A stretch of 64,000 nt of DNA, from NCBI RefSeq assembly GCF_050948175.1, contig NW_027490114.1:372001-436000 (forward strand), written 5' to 3'. Every line of letters begins with the position of its first letter. The first letter of the stretch is position 1. Of this stretch, positions 11,997 to 22,792 are shown piece after piece. The position numbers and the translations under genes are program-made. The notes beneath the pieces are model-generated. The model was given only the letters and a program-made list of their open reading frames with translations. It was not told the origin of the DNA and ran no database searches. The DNA is from Xylocopa sonorina (taxonomy: Eukaryota; Arthropoda; Insecta; Hymenoptera; Apidae).

Positions 11997-12302
11997 AGAA
12001 TTAACATATAATTTAATATCTCGCTAACTCAATTGTATTTCTATTTATAATAACAGTAAAATTTTTTAACATGTAAATTTCTGAATACTCAAAATATATT
12101 CATTTTTATATTTTTCATATAATATAACGAAACAGTTGTTACATAACTTTCAAAAAAGTATGTATTCAAGAGAATTCCAAAGTGCCAATGAAAGACGTAA
12201 GTGCGAACATCGAAGCCTATAGATAGGTAATATGCACACTGCTCGGCGCGGTGCCCCGTTCAGTGGCGCTACTCGCACGGAAAGGACTGCCATAGCGAAA
12301 GG

Positions 12303-12780
12303 TATAAGTAAATATTTCAGGTTAGTGTATATATTTAAAGACATCAAGAACTATCTATAAATGTAAATAAAATGTCCCCTCCAAATACTACATTACATCT
12401 AATACCCTACCTACCTAATTATATATTGTTCCACGATATTTTGCATAAACATTTCAATTTGGTATATATATTTACACATATAATATATCTCACCTATTTG
12501 TGAATAGAATATCCCCACTAAATACATTATATCACCCAAAATTCAATCTAATTTTGTAGCAATTAATATTGTTTTAAATTAATATTTTACACTAGCACAT
12601 ATAATGACCCTTATCATATATTTTAATTAACTGAAAATAGAATAGCTGTCCAAATACTACATTATATCCAAAATCCTATTTAATTTTATACCATTTTGTG
12701 ACGTTTTAAATAAAGATTTCTAATCAGTATATGTACTTACAATATTCATATATTATATCTAATTCTAAATACTACCGCCC
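12303..12780 (+). repeat. AT-rich ~133-bp satellite, right block
   Basis: About three and a half units continuing the array at 9431-9977, with cttatcatattttaatta-type blocks near 12610 and tttcaatttggtatatat near 12450. Unit phase across the transposon is consistent with a single array split by insertion. Confidence 0.85.
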
Positions 12781-12784
12781 CTAT

Positions 12785-13325
12785 AAATGCTCCAATAGCT
12801 TTAATCTTCTATGCAATACATTATGCATATCTGCTTCTACACTTCTAAAGAATCTGAATTTTACAGTTTCTTCAACTACATGGCGCTTCACAGTGTCCGT
12901 GTTTGAAGGCCGAAGAGTTCTACTGCTCCATGCAATGCGATGGCACATATCGTTTCAACGTTTGAGAGTAAGTAGGCTGTAATCTCCTATGCATAGCATT
13001 ATGCTTATCTGCTTCTACTCCTCAAGAGAATGTGAATTACACAGTTGCGTGCTAACGGATGGTCCTTCATAGTATATGCGTATCAAAGAAATGGAGTTCA
13101 AATGCTCCCGCCATTGCGATGGCGTATCTAAATCCAACGTTTCAAAGTAAGTAAGCTGTAATCTACTAGACATAGCATTCTGCTCATCTGCTTCTACAAT
13201 TCAAATGAATGTGAATTTTACAGAATCATGTAACGGGATGGCGCTTCATAGTGCCTGCGTCTCAAGGCAGTAGAGCTCTAATGTTTCATGCTATGCGGTG
13301 GCACATCTCGTTTCAGCGTTTCATC
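12785..13325 (+). repeat. ~178-bp satellite, forward orientation
   Basis: Three units with cttatctgcttctac, cgggatggcgcttcatag and gcacatctcgtttcagcg landmarks. Ends at a head-to-head junction near 13330. Confidence 0.85.
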
Positions 13326-13335
13326 AGCGTTTTTA

Positions 13336-14100
13336 CAGACTTTGATACGTTGAAATTAGATGCGCCATTGTAGTGCATGGAGCATTGCTGCCCCATTGCT
13401 TTGACACGCAGACACTATGAAGCACCATTCCGTTGCATGGGACTGTAAAATTCACTATCTTTGGGAATGTCGAAGCAGATAAGCATAATGCTATGCATAT
13501 AATACTACAGCTTACCTACTTAGAAACGTTGAAATGAGAAGCGTCATCGTCTTGCATGGCGCATTCGAATTCCATGGTTTTAACATGCAGACAGTATGAA
13601 GTGCCATGTCGTTGCATGGAACTGTACATTTGACATTATTTTGATGCAGAAACAGATAAGCATTTTGCTATGCATAGCAGTCTGCACCTTACTTCCTTTG
13701 AAACGTTCAAGTTAGATGCGCTATTGCACTAAATGGAGCATTAGAACTCCATTGCTTCGACAAGCATACACTATGAGGGGTCATCCTGTTGCATGGAAAT
13801 GCAGAATTTACATTCTTGTGAAGTGTAGATGCAAATAAACACAACGTGTTGCATTGAACATTACAACTTATCATGAAACATTGTAATGGGATGCGATATC
13901 GCGATGAATGAAGTATTAGAACTTAATTGCTTCGACACGTACATACATTCAGAAACGCAAATCCTTTTTAAGGAAGCGTAGGATTTACATTCTTTTGAAG
14001 TGTAGGAGCAGATAAGCATAATGCGATGCATAGAGCATTACAACCTAGTTACTTACTTTGAACTCTTGAAATGAATTGCAATATTACGACGCATGAAAAA
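13336..14100 (-). repeat. Satellite, reverse orientation
   Basis: About four units. The first (gatacgttgaaattagatg) mirrors the last forward unit across a short spacer at 13325-13336. The right part (13800-14060) grades into the 174-bp type with tgcgatatcgcg. Confidence 0.85.
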
Positions 14101-15578
14101 TGCCTTATGATTACTAGCTTCAAAGAATATGAATAACTTCACTTCAAAATAAATCACCTATAAAATGAATAAATCGCATCAAAAGAATATAAATAATGCT
14201 CTTTCTTGCAAAGGGATCACGTTTCTTGATGTCTACGTGTAGAAGCAATAGAATACTAATACTTTATTCAACTGGATGTCGCATCTCATTTCAGACATTC
14301 CTGATATCATGTAATATTCAATGCAAAGAGTTATGCTTTCCAGATTCAACACTTCAACAGAATGTAAATCCTGCACTTTTTTGCAAAGGTATAGCGTTTC
14401 TATATGCGTGCGTGTCGAAGCAATAGGGTTCTAGTACTTCATTCAAGGCGATGTCAATTCTCATTTTAATGCTTCATGATGAATTGTAATATTTAATGCA
14501 ACGCGTTAGTATTATCTGCATCTACACTTCAAACGAATTTGAATCCTGCACTTCCTTGCAACGGAATAGCGTTTTTGGATGTATGAGTGTCCAAGCAACA
14601 CAGTTCTAATGCTACCTTCAACGCGATGTCGCATCTTATTTCAAAGATTCGTGATAAGATGTAATGTTCAATGGAACGCGTTTTGTGTATCTGCATCTAC
14701 ACTCCAAAAGAATGTAAATTCCACACTTACTTGCTAAGGGATAGCGTTCCTAGATGTCTCCGTATCGAAGCATTTGAGTTCTAATGCTTCCATGCATCGC
14801 GAAATTGCATTTAATTTCACCAGTTGAAAGTCAGTAAGTAAGTTGTAATGCTCTATGCATCGCGTTATGCTTATCTGCTTCTCTTCTTCTGAAGAATTTG
14901 AATCCCACACTTCCTTGCAACAAGATAGTGTTTCTAGATTTCTAAGTGTTGAAGCATTTAATTTCTGATGCTTCATGCATTGCGATATCGCATTTCATTT
15001 CAATATTTCAATCGAAGTAAGCTGTCATTTTTAATGCATAGCATTATTCTTATCTGATTCAACACTTCAGAGAAATGTGAATTTTACAGTACCATGCATC
15101 GGGATGGGGCTACATTGTGCTTGAGTGTCAATGTAACGGAGTTCTAATGCTCCATGCAATGCCATGGCACATCTCATTCCAACATTTCAAAGCGAGCAAG
15201 CTGTAATCTTGTATGCATGGCACTATGCTTATCTGCTTCTACTCTTCATTAGAATGTGAAGTCTACAGTTGCATGCAACGAAATGGCGCTTCATATTGTC
15301 TGCGTGTCAAAGAAGTAGATTTCTAGTGTACCATGCAATGCGTTTGTGCATCTCACTTCAATGTTTCCAAGTAAGTTAAGTGTAATCTTCCATGCATAAC
15401 ACTATGCTTATCTGCTTCTACACATTATAAAGTTGTGAATCGTACGCTTTCATGCAACAAGGTGACGTTTCACAGTGTATGCCTGTCAAAACAATAGAGT
15501 TCTAATTCTACATGCAATGCGATAGCGCATCTCATTTGTTCGTATCGAATTAAGTAAGCTGTAATTTTCTATCCATAA
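14101..15578 (+). repeat. Satellite, forward orientation
   Basis: About eight units. The left half resembles the 174-bp type (cttgcaa-ggatagcgtttct, ttcatgata), the right half the ~178-bp type. It ends at the left target-site duplication ATAA (15575-15578) of the Gypsy element and resumes at 20304. Confidence 0.85.
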
Positions 15579-15770
15579 TGTAGGAAACTTATTAATGAAA
15601 GACAATTACAAGATTTTGTAAATCATTACATATCTCCTTTCAACTGAGATATTACTCCAAGGACTGCTGATGGACAACTGCTCTCGCATTCTAGAATGTT
15701 CTGCGCACATAACATTTGAAACTGGAATTATTAATTAGCTTTTACATTAAGATAATTTCGTTATCCTTCA
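15579..15770 (-). repeat. 3' LTR of Gypsy copy 1
   Basis: Starts tgtaggaaacttatta and ends ttatccttca on the plus strand. It is ~55 bases shorter than the right LTR because a central stretch (caaatattcacgcgataaac region) is missing. The adjacent inner sequence gcaggacgaccgag (minus strand, 15771-15784) is the likely polypurine tract. Confidence 0.8.
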
Positions 15771-15788
15771 CTCGGTCGTCCTGCATGA

Positions 15789-16604
15789 TCATTCGTTCCG
15801 AATGTCTTCATTCATGTCGACTTCGATTTCAAATAAATCAACATTTATTTCGTCGATCCACAATTTCATAGAATCTGCTGACGTCGATTTTTGTAAGGGT
15901 CCTTCTCCTTCCCCTACCATTCGAACTACAAATTGTTGATTGCGTAACACTCGTGTAACTTCACACGGTCCAAAATATTTATGAGGTGCTTTTAAACCAG
16001 GACTTTGTTGCATACGTTTAATTGCTACTAGATCACCTTCACGATAAATTCTAGCCTTTCGTCCATTCTTGTTAAGAGTTGGCCTATTCTCTTGTTGGAT
16101 CCTGGATATATCTTTGCTTGCTTGAAGTCGTACTTCATCTCGTTTATCTTCAAAACGTGCGATCCATTCCATTTCAAGTATGTCTCGGATGTCAAGATAA
16201 CGTTTAAGTCGTGGATGTGTCCCAAAGAGACGATGAAACGGTGATGTACCAATACTTCGATGTATTGTTGATTTCAAACATTGTTGAATTACTTCTAAGT
16301 ACTTATACCACTCACAGGACTTAGGTGTAGCTAATTTTGTTGACAACTGTATGAATGTTCTATTAAGACGTTCAATTTGACCACTAGCTTTAGGAATTCC
16401 TGTTATCGTTGAAACATGTTCTATATTTTCTTCTTGACAATATTGCTTGAAATCATTTGCTGTGAAAGCCGTTCCCCTATCAGAAATTATTCGACGCAGA
16501 TTACAGAAAATAGTCGCTTGCTTCTTCAGGCGTGTCAAAACTTCATCTGTAATAGTAGATTTTGTAACATAAAGCCATGTAAATTTTGCAAAAGCATTTA
16601 CCAC
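15789..16604 (-). pseudogene. Integrase core and C-terminal domain (Gypsy copy 1)
   Basis: The longest surviving frame of this element, 271 codons. It holds the second catalytic Asp in IISDRGTAFTAN, the catalytic Glu in GIPKASGQIERLNRT, and a C-terminal chromatin/DNA-binding part with a basic linker and HKYFGPCEVTRVL, the GPY/F-type module. The upstream part with the first Asp (DTFHFDYL-like region near 16640-16680) is separated by a stop near 16636. Integrase joins the cDNA ends to host DNA. The long open frame contrasts with the broken upstream domains but probably reflects chance. Confidence 0.85.
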
Positions 16605-17118
16605 TACAAATATGTACTGATACGTTTTATTTATGATGGCAGCGGTCCAAGATAATCGAAATGAAATGTATCAAAAGGAATACTCCAGCTTTTAATCGGA
16701 TTTAAATGACACTCCTGCGTCCCCTGCATCTTTCGGTTAAGAGTGTTGTGCATGCAACACAATTTCTTACCACCTTTTCAACTTGCTGCCGATGACTTGG
16801 AATCCAATAATCTTTACGTACGATAGCTTCAGTCTTGACCGCAGAAAAATGTCCACACTCACACGATCGCCTTATTTCTTATATCTACGTCCGACATGGT
16901 ACTACTAGTTGAATACAACCTGCAGATTCTCTGCACAGTAAATTTCCCCGTAGAACATAATTATTCGTCTTGTTTTGAAGTACCAAATCTCGAACTTTTA
17001 TTACAGTTTCATCTGCTTCCTGTGCTTTCCGCAAACGTTCTGTGAGACTTGCATCAGATTCACCGATTAAGAAATTCGTAGGAGGAGAATTTCTATTAAG
17101 CGCATCAACATGTATCAT
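16605..17118 (-). pseudogene. Integrase N-terminal region, broken (Gypsy copy 1)
   Basis: The 16885-17118 frame starts in HVDALNRNSPP, the end of RNase H and tether typical of Ty3/Gypsy Pol, and continues through LRKAQEADETVIKVRDLV and NNYVLRGNLLCRES. The region 16690-16880 holds remnants of the zinc-binding HHCC module in other frames. Several frameshifts are needed, so it is non-functional. Confidence 0.75.
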
Positions 17119-17244
17119 GTTCTTCTCTGGACGAACAAAGATCTTTCTTATTTATTGTAAGAGTAATAGCTCGTCAATCAATAACCATAACGAACGAAAT
17201 TCGTAATGAACGAACTCCTAATTTCTTCAAAGCTCTTGCTATTG

Positions 17245-17622
17245 CTAAAACCTCAAACATATAGCTACTGCATTTAGATCCAGGAGAAGCTGTCTTTCCA
17301 CTAGAAAATAATATTCAGTGTGAAAAGGTTGATCTTCGTTATTTGTTTGAAATAAAATCGCTCCGTACCCTAACGCAGGAGCATCTGTATGCAAGTCCGC
17401 CTCTATTTCTACTTGATACAAATTCAATTTTGGTTTCTCACTCAATAAAAGTATAAGTCGTATGAATGCTTCCTTTTTAGTCGCTCCAAAACAAAATTTA
17501 GCAGTCGCTTGCAGAAAGTTAGACAAATGTCGCACAATTACAGGGTATTCACGAATAAATTTACAAAAATTCCCGATTTTTGATCCCACTTTCAATATCA
17601 TTTGATGAAATAATCGAATCAC
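17245..17622 (-). pseudogene. RNase H domain fragment (Gypsy copy 1)
   Basis: Contains FCFGATKKEAFIRL (end of the reverse transcriptase thumb/connection) and the RNase H block DLHTDAPALGYGAILFQ. In intact relatives the first acidic catalytic residue of RNase H lies in the T-D-A-S motif; here it reads T-D-A-P. The frame is interrupted on both sides. Confidence 0.8.
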
Positions 17623-17673
17623 CTATATATGCTAAAACTATTCTCTCTCGAATAAGATCTCTAAATATGGTTT

Positions 17674-17997
17674 CTATAAATCTTTGAAAAACTGCTGGCG
17701 AATTACATAGACCAAAAGAAACCGTACGTGAAAGAAACTGTTTCTCAAGTCAAGAGTACTGAACATACGGGCGCCTTGTAACAAATCTAATTGATCTTTA
17801 ATCAATTGTAACGAATAACTATCTTTAATAATCCTCTTATTAATTTGTCGATAATCCACACATAATCTAAACGAATCATTTTTCTTCCGAACGAGAACAA
17901 CCGGACTCGCATAATCAGAAGTAGATAACTGAGCGACTCCAGCCGCAATCCATTGTTCTATCTGCACATTAACAATCTTTTTTTGCGACGCTGACAA
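17674..17997 (-). pseudogene. Reverse transcriptase N-terminal half (Gypsy copy 1)
   Basis: Contains the blocks SDYASPVVLVRKKNDSFRLC and VDYRQINKR, then FSTLDLRNSFFHV holding the first catalytic Asp (L-D-L). The frame ends where the next block should be. The Y-x-D-D catalytic box expected in the fragment between this and the RNase H piece is not in an open frame (17620-17675 is disrupted). Confidence 0.85.
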
Positions 17998-18230
17998 TTG
18001 TCTTGCCGATTGATATACAGACTATTCGCCTTTCAATATTAATTTTATTGCAATTTCACGTTCAAAGGTTTTATTCGGCTTGTAACAAGATTTTCTATCG
18101 CCACTCTCTAATTAGGATCTAATACGTGAGACATATAAACTTGATTTATTTCTAACGCGTCACTCGTTACATATAGTTTAAATATTTCCGGTACAATATT
18201 TTCTCTTTCAACAATTTCGCGCGTTACTTT

Positions 18231-18845
18231 CTATAATGGACGAATGTTTACTTTACCACCTCTAGTGCTGACATCGATTACATTTAGGAAATTCGTTCCT
18301 ATTAGCAGCTTGTGTCGAATAATGGTATCAAAGGTTACTTGTATACAAATCGGATATGAGTGCCCATATACGGTAATTTCTGCTTGAAGCTTATCTAATG
18401 TTATATTATTTCTTGAACCTTCGTAATGTAATACATTGCATCGTAATTGCGGAGAACCAAGCTTAATATACTCGTCTGTGCGAGTTAAATTAAAATCGCT
18501 TCCTGAATCCATTAATGCTTCGACCTCGTATCTGTTAAGTAAATCATTTTTGAAATACTTTCGGTACGATACTCCTAATGTCGCACAGCTCTCTTCACTC
18601 GTTTTAGGTTTCTTGGGACATTTCGACGCAATGTGTTCGCGTTCTTGACATATAGAACATTTTACACAGCGATCTTTCGTTGGACAATTGACGCTAATAT
18701 AATCGCGCCCACCACAATTATAACATCGTACAATATTACCGGTGAACTCTTTTATCTCACCCACATTGACCACCTCTTTTCGTTCATTTCTATCGAAACT
18801 GTCTTCACACTTCTCAAACTTTGCTGACATCTGCATACCCGACAA
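18231..18845 (-). pseudogene. Gag nucleocapsid and protease (Gypsy copy 1)
   Basis: Two zinc knuckles followed by an aspartic protease. Knuckle 1 is CYNCGGRDYISVNC, in which the His of C-x2-C-x4-H-x4-C is Tyr. Knuckle 2, CSICQEREHIASKC, is intact. The protease active site is ALMDSGSDFNL (D-S-G). The N-terminal capsid part lies upstream at about 18855-20050 in fragments. The duplicate at 44288-44782 keeps the His of knuckle 1 but has lost a Cys, so each copy lost a different ligand after duplication. Confidence 0.88.
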
Positions 18846-20056
18846 ACCTTGATCTCAGAGAATCACCTTTTCAAGTGCTTTCGAATGTTGATCGGTTGTT
18901 GTAAACTGTTGAATTCGCTCCTGGTTCCGGAATATTTCATCGGGGATGTCGTCAATCATATATTCAAGTATTTCATGGTCGTTGATTGGTACTCGAATTT
19001 TCCTGCAAAAATTCATGAAATATCCCGTTCCTCTTCCATAATCGCTCTTCAAATTCCTTCCTTACTTCAATTTTGCCTTGTGGATGATAAAACGTAACTC
19101 ATAATTCTTCCCACAATCGGTTGAAATACACAGTTATATATTCTGGTTTAGAATGAGACCATTCAAGTGTTTTTCCCTCCAGTCGCATACCGATAAGTAA
19201 TAGTGCAACGTCATTCTCCAATTTATATATCGCCTTCAACAGTTTGATCTACTGCTTCCAAATTTCACTATCACCAGATATGCCATCAAATTTAAAAAGT
19301 AAATTTGCAACTACCGAAATATTCGTTCGCGGCTAACAGAATTGAGATAAAACATTGCATTCATTGCCACTATTCAATGCCAAGAGATTGTTACCGCCAC
19401 TTACAATATCATATTGTACGCTTCCAAAATTACGCGTTGATTGTCGCAACTCATTTTCCAAATTTTGCTAAACCTTTAATTTAAAGAATTGTTCTTCCCA
19501 TCGCATCTAACTCAAGGCGTAACATGGCTAACTCACCTTCTGCTAATTCTTCCTCTTTAAAAAAAAATCTATTTCTCGTTGCTGTAGATTCATAGCTGGC
19601 TGCACGTTTGATGATACATCAACACATGACCTTTCATTATCTTCACGAACTTCTTTCAGCTTGTCATCTATCCACGTTCCGTCTGGGTCATCATCCATCA
19701 AACGAGAAAATATTTAATTTAGCTTTCGAATCAGCAGTAAGTAGTTTATGCTGCATTAATATCTCTTTTAGCGCAGTAACTGTGATTTTACTCAAACCAT
19801 TCATTATGAAAATTTTCACTCGACACTCGCGCATGAACTCGAATTGTCCCTATGCGAAAGTTTAATTTTCGCCCTCGCACTATCTCTCAAAACTGCACTC
19901 GCGTCGCATGAACATCTTCTCGAACGTTCTAGACCGTCGAGGAATATTCTCCAGCGTTCTGTCTTCAAATTCTTGATAATATTCCAACCTTTAGAACATA
20001 TCCGATTTAATTCTTGAATGTCTTCTTTATAATTACCACGCCTGAGATCCAAAAAT

Positions 20057-20303
20057 TGTAGAAAACTTATTAATTAGAGACAACTACAAGATTTTGTAAA
20101 TCATTAAATAGTTCTTCTGAACTGAAGTATAACTCTAAAGAATGCTAATGAACAACAGCTTCATTGTTTTCAAATATTCACGCGATAAACTCATATATTC
20201 CGCACACTCGGTCTCGCTCGCAATCTAGAATATTCCACCTGCATAACGTTTGAAACAAGTATTATCGATTACTTTTAAATGCAGATAATTTAATTATCCT
20301 TCA
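20057..20303 (-). repeat. 5' LTR of Gypsy copy 1
   Basis: 247 bp, tgtagaaaacttattaatt to ttatccttca on the plus strand. Clearly diverged from the left LTR (substitutions plus a ~55-base indel), so the insertion is old. Followed by ATAA and satellite. Confidence 0.85.
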
Positions 20304-20307
20304 ATAA

Positions 20308-21300
20308 CATTAAGCTTGTATGCTAATACAAATCAAAGGAATGTGAACTCTACAGTTCTTTCAAATGGGATGGCGCTTCACAGTGCCTGCGTGTTAATGC
20401 ATTGAAGTTCTAGTACTCCATGCATTACGATGGCATATCTCATTTCAACGTATCAAAGTAAGTAAGCTGTAATCTTCTATGCATAGCACTATGCTTATCT
20501 GCTTCTGCACTTCAAATAAATGTTAATTTTACAGTTCCATGTATGGGGATATGGCTTCATAGTGTCTACGTAACAGTACAACGGAGTTCTAGTTCTCTAT
20601 GCAATGCGATCCCACCTCATTTCAACGTTTCAGAAAAAGTAAGATACAATCTTCTATGCGTAGCTTATGCTTATCTGCTTTTACTGTTCAAAAGAATTTG
20701 TATCGTACAGTCCCATGCAAAGGGATAGCGCCCCATAATGTCTGCATGTCAATGCAGTGGTGTTACTCTGCTCCATGCAATGCAATGACGCATCTAGTTT
20801 AATTGTTACAAAGTAATTAAACCGTAATCTTCTATGTATAGCATTCAGCATATATGCATCTGTACTTCAAAAGAATGTGAGATCTACAGTTCTATGCAAC
20901 GGAATGGTACTTCAATTCGTTTGCATGTCAAGGCCATGTAGTTCAAATTTCCCACGCAATGCGATGGCGCATTTCGTTTCGACGTTTTATAGTACGTAAG
21001 CTGTAATGTCCAGTGCACAGTACTATACTTATCTGCTTGTACATCTCAACGAAAAGTGAATTCTACTGTTTCATGCAACGGTATGGCGCTCCGGAATGTC
21101 TGCAAGTGAATGTAATAGAGTTCTAATGCTCCTTGCTATGCGGAAGCGCATCCCCTTGCGATGGTTCGACGTAAGTAAGTTGTACCTTCTATTCGCATTA
21201 ATATTGTTTTCTGCTACTATACTTCAAAAGAATGTGAATTCTTCAGTTACATGCAACAGAATTGCGCTTCGTAGTATTTACCTCTCAGAACAATAATGTT
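20308..21300 (+). repeat. ~178-bp satellite, forward orientation
   Basis: Five to six units. The landmark gcttatctgc or its equivalent occurs at about 20493, 20669, 20848, 21027 and 21205, giving steps of 176, 179, 179 and 178 bases, the best-measured period of this subfamily. Confidence 0.9.
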
Positions 21301-22480
21301 CTGTCTCCCGTTTCACGGAACTGTATACTTCACATTCCTTTGGAATGTAGAAGCAGATAAGCATAATCCGACGCATAGAGCATTAATAGCTACTTATCTA
21401 AATACGTCGAAATGATATGGGCCATCGCGAGGCATGAAGCATTAGAACTTTCTTCGTTCAAAATGCAGACACTGAAACACCATCCCGTTGCAAGGAACTG
21501 TAGATTTCACTTTCTTTTGAAGTATAGAAGCAGCTCGGTATATTACTGTGCATAGAAGATTGCAGCCTACTTATTTCGGAACTTTGATATGCGGCATTGC
21601 ATTCCATGGTGCTTTAGAATTCTATTGCTGTAGAATGCAGACATAATGAAGCACCATCTCGTTGCTTGAAACTGTAGAATTCACATCCGTTTGGAGTGTA
21701 GTAGCAAATAAGCACAATACAATGCATAGAATGTTACTGCTTACTTACTTTGTACCGTTGAAATGAGATACGCCATCGCATTGCATGGAGCATAGGAACT
21801 CTATTGCTCTGAAACGTAGACACCATGGAGGGCCATTCCGTTGTACAGAACTGTAGCATTCACATTATTCTGATGTGTAAAAGCAGGTAAGCATAATACA
21901 ATGCATAGAACATTACATAGTTGCTTTAAAGCGTGAAACTGAGAAGCACCACCTTGTAGTACCGAGTATTTTTTATTACTTACGACGAATTATAGGACTC
22001 AGATGCTCCATATTGTTGCAAGGAATCTTCGAAGATACTCACACTGACATGTAGACACTCAGATGCAACATCCTTTTTCGTGGAACTTTAGGAATTACTT
22101 TGATACATAGGACTGTGAAGCTACATCGCATTGCATGGGGATTTAGAAAATGCTTACTATGAAACGTAGAAATGAGAAGCGAAATCATGTTGCATAGAAC
22201 TTTGCATCTTACGTACTCTGAATCGTATAAACTTGTAGGGACCATGACTTTACATAGATATATAGAACACATATAGTTTTAACCGTTGAACTGAGAATTT
22301 GAGAACTTCCTTTGAAACGTTAATAGTGAGGAGCTCCATCGGATTTCATAGAACTTCAGAACTTACTTGCTATGAAACATAGACAGATAAGGACCATCGC
22401 GTTGCTTAAAACTTTAGAACTTGCTTACTTCAACAAAGATTTCTATTGGCTTCGTCCGTACTTTTAGAAGAATTTTTGAT
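21301..22480 (-). repeat. ~178-bp satellite, reverse orientation, decaying rightward
   Basis: Orientation flips near 21300 (gttctgtctcccgtttcacggaactg). About six units, progressively degenerate. 22225-22320 is the segment also present at 52885-52975 next to duplication copy B. Confidence 0.85.
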
Positions 22481-22792
22481 AAACCACTTACTTTTGACGT
22501 TTACAATATTTTTATATGTATGCGAGGTGTAATCGTTTAAGTTCTTAAATGATTACTTAGTGTTGATTATTATTTAGTAACTCGGTTATAAACGTGTCTG
22601 CATAAGATTTAATCAATATGTTCATAAGCCTGAAATTTATGCTGTTATTTGTTAGTCACTGTTAGTCACAAAGATTCTGACCATTTGAGATGGTTGACTT
22701 TCATCAATTTTCTTAAAAATTGAAATACTATCCAACTGCTAGCATTAAAGACTATAATTAAAGTTTGCAAAATATTTTACCTCTTATAGATG
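22481..22792. other. Unassigned AT-rich stretch
   Basis: No satellite units, coding frame or repeat seen, apart from a short repeated gttagtcac at about 22651-22671. Confidence 0.4.

Larger units (their letters stand above)
9978..12302 (+). mobile_element. piggyBac-type DNA transposon 1, decayed
   Basis: About 2.3 kb inserted in the AT-rich satellite. The left end ccctttcattacgg matches imperfectly, as an inverted repeat, the right end gccatagcgaaagg. The left flank reads ...gatgttccaa and the right flank ataagtaaatatttca, where intact satellite reads gttttaaataaatatttca; this implies a TTAA target whose two copies have both mutated. It encodes a broken DDE transposase in the same orientation. 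Confidence 0.8.
15579..20303 (-). mobile_element. Decayed Ty3/Gypsy LTR retrotransposon, copy 1
   Basis: Complete but degenerate element on the minus strand, bracketed by ATAA at 15575-15578 and 20304-20307. Excision restores the satellite reading ctatgcataacattatgc-like. LTRs are at both ends (192 and 247 bp, TG...CA). Order on the minus strand is gag, protease, reverse transcriptase, RNase H, integrase, the Ty3/Gypsy order. The frame is broken many times. A partial duplicate of its 5' half, with the same right flank, lies at 43966-46250. Confidence 0.88.

Noticed and set aside
20308..21300. CENP-B-box-like gttccatgcaacggga in the ~178-bp satellite
   Set aside because: CGGG is one base out of place and the TTCG core reads TTCC, so it does not fit the known box; only functional data would revive it.
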